From Magicicada septendecula (Eukaryota > Arthropoda > Insecta > Hemiptera > Cicadidae), in NCBI GenBank assembly GCA_034769895.1, contig CM068369.1, positions 427,825,479 through 427,889,478 on the forward strand: a DNA stretch of 64,000 nucleotides, read 5' to 3'. The translations under genes were made by a program, and so were the position numbers. Within the stretch, counting starts at the first letter, position 1. Every line of letters starts with the position of its first letter. Below, piece after piece: positions 58,873-64,000 of the stretch. The notes under the pieces are model-generated. The model worked only from the letters and a program-made list of their open reading frames with translations. It did no database searches and was not told the DNA's origin.

Positions 58873-61337
58873 AGCTCATAATTATTATGATCATGTAAAT
58901 TTTCATAATTTTTCTCTACTCGACTGAACTGAATACTAAGCTAAGACTAAATGAAAACAATCAGTATGTAAATAAAAATGTTATGTTGACAAAGTTATTT
59001 GCTTTGTATAATGAATGAAAATGAATTTATTTATGAGAATAGAGTACATACTAAGTTTGTATAGACTGTCAGTGCTGGGTCTGTCAAAGTATAATAATAA
59101 TAACCAATAGGACTTTCACTCTGCCATGTTTCTGATCTGACATTTAGCATAGTCAGTACTTGTTTCATACTCTTTATTTATGGCACTGTGTCTGTATGTT
59201 CAACACGCCTTGTGATAAGTATATATTAAATAAGAAATAAACTCTGTCATAATTAATCTATTCACTTTAATGGTTATTGTTTCAAGCTAACTTTGAGCAT
59301 TTGCCTAAACGTTTACAATAGTGTTTTTTGACAAAGCCAATGACAGAGATGATTGCAAGTAATTTTTTTACAGTCCAGTTAAAATACAGCAGTTAATAGT
59401 TGCAAAATGAGAACCAGTAAATTTTTCAAAACTGTGAAAATTTTGAACGTGTAAAAATAAATTGGTAAGTTTTATTTTATTTTATTTCCTTTCAGTACCT
59501 TAAAAAATCGTGTGCACAGTATATTCGAGGGTGCAATATATTAGAGTAAATACGGTAATAACCCACAAACTATTTTCCATTATGTACAAAAAGCACTGTT
59601 TCACACCTCAAAGCAAAACAACTAGCACACATTACCTCTCTTAACAATTCTGAAATCACATGTGAAGAAACAGTGTTGCCAGAGTTCTAGAAAGACAAAG
59701 CATCCCTGCATAAAAAGAATGGATAAAAATTAATAAAACACATTAAAAAATTGTTGTTATGGTTTCCTAGGTAATGAACACTGACAATGACTGACAAAAC
59801 AAGTCATAAAAAATTGTATAGCCTTCAGAACTGAATGGCAATAAGCTTTAAAAAGCTTATTTTAAAACCAAAGTCTCTAGAATATCGATAGATTGAAATA
59901 CATATTGTTATTCAGGGTGTCTACCAACTCATCATAAAAGAATTCCCTGAATATTCCCTGATTTTTCCAGGATAAGAAAATTCCCTGAGTAACATAAGTG
60001 ACCAAAATACAACGCATTTACAAAACAAAGAACTTGAGTGGACTACTGATGACCACACGATCAGCCACATTGTAGTCGTGAGCAACTAAAGGTCAACTGC
60101 ACCGAACACATTTAGCTCAGTGCGCTAAGGTGTGACTTGTAGCGAAGATGGTTTTCTGTTTTCAACACCAGGCAAATTCTGTGTCAGTATGCTAAGGACA
60201 AATTCCCCCCCAAATCCCTCCTATTTCTAACCATGGAGAATGTCACCAAACTGAGTGCACCCCGTAAAAGATGGATTAAAGAAAAAAAGCTCAACATTTT
60301 CAGCTTTTGTTACAGCTATTGACCGCTACATTGTGCAGTAAAGTGTTCCAAACAAGACGAATGGAAGATTTGAAAACAGAGCAGAGTAGGTTATTTAGGT
60401 ACCGTATTTATGGATATTCAGGGCTTCGCTTAAAATCATTTTAAATTTTTTCCCACCAAAGGTCAAACTGTGCCAATGTGTTCCATTTCACTCATCATAT
60501 ATGCTACAAGAGGAATCAACACTCAAAACTGCATTTATTTTAAAATATGTATTCATATGAGAGGGGCCTTTCACTAATGTCATGGCAATTTCTCACAATC
60601 ATATTTTTCAGAATGACAAAAGTAACATGAACAAGTGGCCTGTGGCCGGGAGTATATGTAAGCGATTTTATGAGAAGGCATGAATATTTATTAATACCGG
60701 TTATTTGCCTTGAAGATGAACAATAATAGATGAAGATCGATTGACAACATTAAAAGCTATTAAAAAAATAAAATGATACTTACATCTTCCCCATCTACCC
60801 ATCCAGAGCAGGAACTACTCAAATCCAGAGAAGCAAGAGATGATTTACTCAGACTTCTATTCCACAGATGCTACGCTAGATTGCAACTGGACAGGACCAA
60901 ATAATTGTAAGCTCAGCGCTCTCACCAGATTGGCTGTACACGGCTTCCATCACAAGGCAAGCGTACAAAAGGATTCCATGAACGAAGTACCAGTGTGTAT
61001 ATGTTTTGTACCGGACTTTATGCGATCGTTTTTATTTTAGCATGTGCCGTGAAAGAAGTAAATCACTGATTGAGTATAGAATGTTAGATCAAATCAAACA
61101 TATTTGTGTACGTAAGCTTATGGCCATTTGGCTGAAATAAATTCTTATCATCACCTTCCCCATGCCTTAATAATTCAAGAACAGTGTTTTTAAAGTTTTC
61201 AAATTTCTTTAAATTGCACGCACCACACAGCACTGTGCCTCACAAAATAGAAATAACAATAACACAATGTTTGTTTTAATTAAACACCAAGTACTTATTT
61301 ACACTTTTGTAAAATTGCAACAGAAGTCTGCTTCCAT
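58870..61337. other. Non-coding sequence with a possible hAT terminus
   Basis: Mostly AT-rich intron. CAGGGTGTCTACCAACTC at 59913 followed by repeated ATTCCCTGA/TTTTCCAGG phrases resembles the end of hAT-type elements. It could be the left end of the element carrying the transposase gene at 61338-63603, whose other end would then lie outside the window. This is an inference without a matching partner. Confidence 0.35.
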
Positions 61338-63603
61338 TTACTTGTTCGATTCTTCAGCCAACTTCTTGATGTTTTCTTCAAGCAGTTCCAGCTCCTTATC
61401 CTTTTCTTCCCTAAGTTTTGCTCTCTTGGCTTCCAACTCCATGATCTGCAGTTCAACCTGCCTTTTCTTTTTGAGCTTTAGCTGCCTTTCCTCATCTTTG
61501 GCTTTCTTTCTGGAAATTTCTTCCATATTGCGACTTCTTGCATTTTTCGTGGAATGTATCAAACTCTTATCAATCACGAGGTCCTGTACATTGGGGCCCA
61601 CTATTGTGTTCACAGAGTCATACACAGTCATACACCAATCGCCTTGCTACCAGGGTCTCGTTGGCCATGTTATCAATAAGATCTTCCTTATTAACAGAGA
61701 AACCTCGTTCTAAACTGGAATTACCATGGGAAATGACAAGAACCATTTTCATGACTTTTAGAATCCTCAATTCTGGACTGGACCTTCCAAAAAAATCTCT
61801 CCAAAAGTGGTCTGCACGATCTGACAATCTATCGAATGATTTTAGTCTATCAGAGGCACTGGGCTGGGACACAAAGTTTGAGAATTCTCTCGCAGCTTGA
61901 TCAGCAGTAGGACCATCGATCCATTTATTTTCCACTAAAATGGAGAGCAAGGTTTGTAATCTGCTCTCTGCCAATGATTTTGATGAACTAACTAATTGCG
62001 GGTCAAAGCAGGAGACAGCTTTTGTAAATTTATACGAAAGAGGCGAGCAAGTCACCAGTTTCTGACAGATTTTTACGAGACACTCTCTACAATCTCTTTT
62101 GAATGTCATCACATCCAATTCCTTCAGTTTCTTTACCTTCTTCAGCTCTGCCATCGTGGCATATCCCACCTTCACGTGTTTCACTGGTAACAGATTTTCA
62201 TTTTGAGTTACGTTGATGCAAGAAGGATTGCTGGCTTCCTCCAATACTTCCTTCTTAACAAATCTGTCCATGATAATCCTCAGAGCCCCACACAATGCAG
62301 AATACAGAAATGGTATCATAGGGCGATTGCATTGGAATTCTGTCATAAAAGGTTCCAGATCCGATGCCACTGTTCTGAAGAACGCAAGTTTTGGTGCAAG
62401 CAGAGAATCCTGTAATGCTTTCTTCACTTCACCAAAGCTCATACAAGAGGGTGCAGAATTCCCTTGTTCAATTCCTCTCACATACACTTTCACATTCGGG
62501 AGAATCTCTATTGCTCGTTGAGCTATATTTGCGCACTCTAGCCACCGGACCGCTGAAAATTTCAGTGGAAAGATGCTACTATTCGTTAGGCGTCTGTAGA
62601 CTGCGCGTCTAGCTGGAACATTTTTAAAAAGATTGAACAAAGCCCTCAGAAATTTCACCAACATCCATCCCGTTTCTTGAAATCCAGCTTTATAGGCACA
62701 ATGCATTGTATGCAAGCCGCAACTTCCCACCTCAAGCAAAACAGGGCCTTCAATTTCCTTGATGGAAGCCTTGAACTCTCTTAAAAACTTAAAATTTACA
62801 TTAGGGCCATCCATTGATATATTAATTACCTTCTTCATAAAATGGGGCGGAATCTCCTTGTTGAATGCTGCAAGTAAATCACTTGCTGTTGTGTGACCAA
62901 GAAAAGCAGAGGACCAGTAGCGTACTACTACTTCATCCTTGGAATTGTCCCAATAGCGGATATCAATGTCCATCTGTTGCATCTGAGAAACTTTATTCAG
63001 CGATTCGTCAAAACCAACTGTTATAACATCCGCTAGCTCAATCTCGTGAAATAATCTGGTTTTGAAGTATGGAGCAATTCCATGAACAATTACATACCCC
63101 ATTTTGTCTTTTTGGAGCTGAATCTTGGTTGCAATTTCACTATCGGAAAACATCCTTTTAAAAACACCAACATCCCTGGCAGCAGACCTCATGGTTCGGT
63201 GATTCATCACTACCTGAATACACCACAAAATTTCAGCCCTAGTGGAGTCTTCTTTAATCAAAAAATCATTCACTCTTGAATTTCTTCGAAGCAATGAAGA
63301 ATCGTTTCCATCGTCGGTTGCAACAGGTTGAGAAGTGCTAGGCTCAGGGTTATTAAACTGCGGCTTAGCATCCACAGGTGAACTAAAATAATTAGTAATA
63401 GCGCCAGAATTTTTTGCAGCAATTTTATGTTTGGAGCCCTCAGCATGGCTACTAACTCCACGCCTGCCCATATTGCTTAATGAAAACGAATACCGACATA
63501 ACCTACAACTCGCCCAAAAAGGGCTGTCTTTCACTGCTTCTAGCCATGATTTAAACTTTGGGTCATTCAACCACTCTGACTGAAAACGAGTTTTGCACGC
63601 CAT
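61338..63603 (-). pseudogene. hAT-like transposase gene broken by a 10-bp duplication
   Basis: The ATG at 63603 starts MACKTRFQSEWLNDPKFKSW. A BED-like finger follows (CRLCRYSFSLSNMGRRGVSSH, residues ~33-53). The RNase H-like core has ITVGFDESLNK with a candidate catalytic Asp, ISMDGPNVNFKFL, and GSCGLHTMHCAYKAG. Near the C-terminus lies ISHGNSSLERGFSVNKE, the hAT dimerisation motif. The frame stops at 61618 because AGTCATACAC is present twice (61616-61625, 61626-61635). Past it the correct frame (61631-61338) continues YDSVNTIVGPNVQDLVIDKS and ends in a long basic coiled coil (KKKRQVELQIMELEAKRAKL, NIKKLAEESNK). Without the duplication the protein would be about 755 residues. Similar proteins occur in insect genomes; their exact hAT branch I cannot name. 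Confidence 0.82.
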
Positions 63604-64000
63604 AATAAAACGGAATTTTCAAACGACTTTGCACAGTCACGAATTTGGATGCCCACGTGTTTTTAACAACGAACGCACATCACACTAAAAGCATTTTAAT
63701 CAGCACCACTAAAGAATTAAGAGCACGCAATTAATTGCAAAGCTTCTGCTTTAGATTTCGCGCACACGCAACAGATTTCAAGAATTTCAAATCACAATAA
63801 CACACTCAAGCGCGAACGCAACACATACAGTAAGCACCGGTAAACAACAAATGAAGAGATGTAAACACTATTACGGCGCGAAATCACGAAAGTGTAGCCA
63901 ACACTCAAAAATTTTCAACGTTGCGAAAATAGTTGAAATTCCGATAAAACTCTATATTCACAATATAAATAACAATATTCTTCCCACTGTGGAAGGTCGA
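63604..64000. other. Sequence upstream of the hAT-like gene
   Basis: Probably the 5' non-coding part of the transposon. It holds CACG/CGCA-rich words but no inverted end that I can match before the window closes. Confidence 0.35.

Overview
This is an arthropod, almost certainly insect, genomic window. It is AT-rich, intron-rich and packed with transposons of insect type (mariner, Tigger/pogo, hAT, Mutator-like, BEL/Pao, Ty3/Gypsy-like LTR elements, an endonuclease-RT LINE). There is no bacterial-style gene organisation, rRNA, tRNA or CRISPR array that I can support. The species cannot be named from sequence alone.

Host gene. The only host gene I recognise is an orthologue of Sbf (SET-binding factor; vertebrate SBF1/SBF2 = MTMR5/MTMR13) on the minus strand. 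Five consecutive exons, 5' to 3', lie at 56652-56871, 48116-48357, 46769-47077, 41287-41487 and 12453-12634. They have GT/AG borders and matching phases, and encode about 385 continuous residues of the cDENN-dDENN part of the Rab-GEF module. The gene runs out of the window on both sides. Introns inside the window are about 8.3, 1.0, 5.3 and 28.7 kb.

Layout, left to right. 0-5.1 kb: minus-strand Ty3/Gypsy Pol fragment, an LTR-like fragment, and a truncated Tigger copy split by a palindromic insert. 5.5-6.4 kb: internally deleted mariner with both ends. 9.7-11.3 kb: decayed Tigger with TA duplications. 12.95-21.55 kb: full-length decayed BEL/Pao element (TSD CATGC) sitting inside a mariner-like relic and itself carrying a solo LTR (TSD GTGT). 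22.3-29.5 kb: plus-strand LTR element with tRNA-Lys primer site (TSD AGTA), carrying another solo LTR (TSD GTGG). 31-35.7 kb: transposase relics (mariner-like, Mutator-like) and a LINE-tail-like minisatellite. 35.8-41.1 kb: minus-strand LTR element with tRNA-Arg primer site (TSD GAGC). 42.5-44.7 kb: hAT. 45.4-46.3 kb: mariner relic. 49-52.9 kb: LINE relic and tail-like repeats. 52.9-54.2 kb: second near-full-length mariner. 58.2-58.7 kb: mariner relic. 61.3-63.6 kb: second hAT-like transposase gene.

Most interesting content. The two LTR elements at 22.3-29.5 and 35.8-41.1 kb have complete LTRs, primer sites, polypurine tracts and target duplications, but show no protease, reverse transcriptase, RNase H or integrase. 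Instead each carries one decayed ORF of about 450-480 codons encoding the same unrecognised protein (coiled coil, Cys-rich middle, C-terminus ending in DDGG). They also share a hairpin just before the polypurine tract and a conserved 3' non-coding block. This looks like a non-autonomous LTR family with its own protein. Several related LTRs in the window carry an internal stretch complementary to the anticodon/variable region of tRNA-Arg, as if primer sequence had been copied into the LTR.
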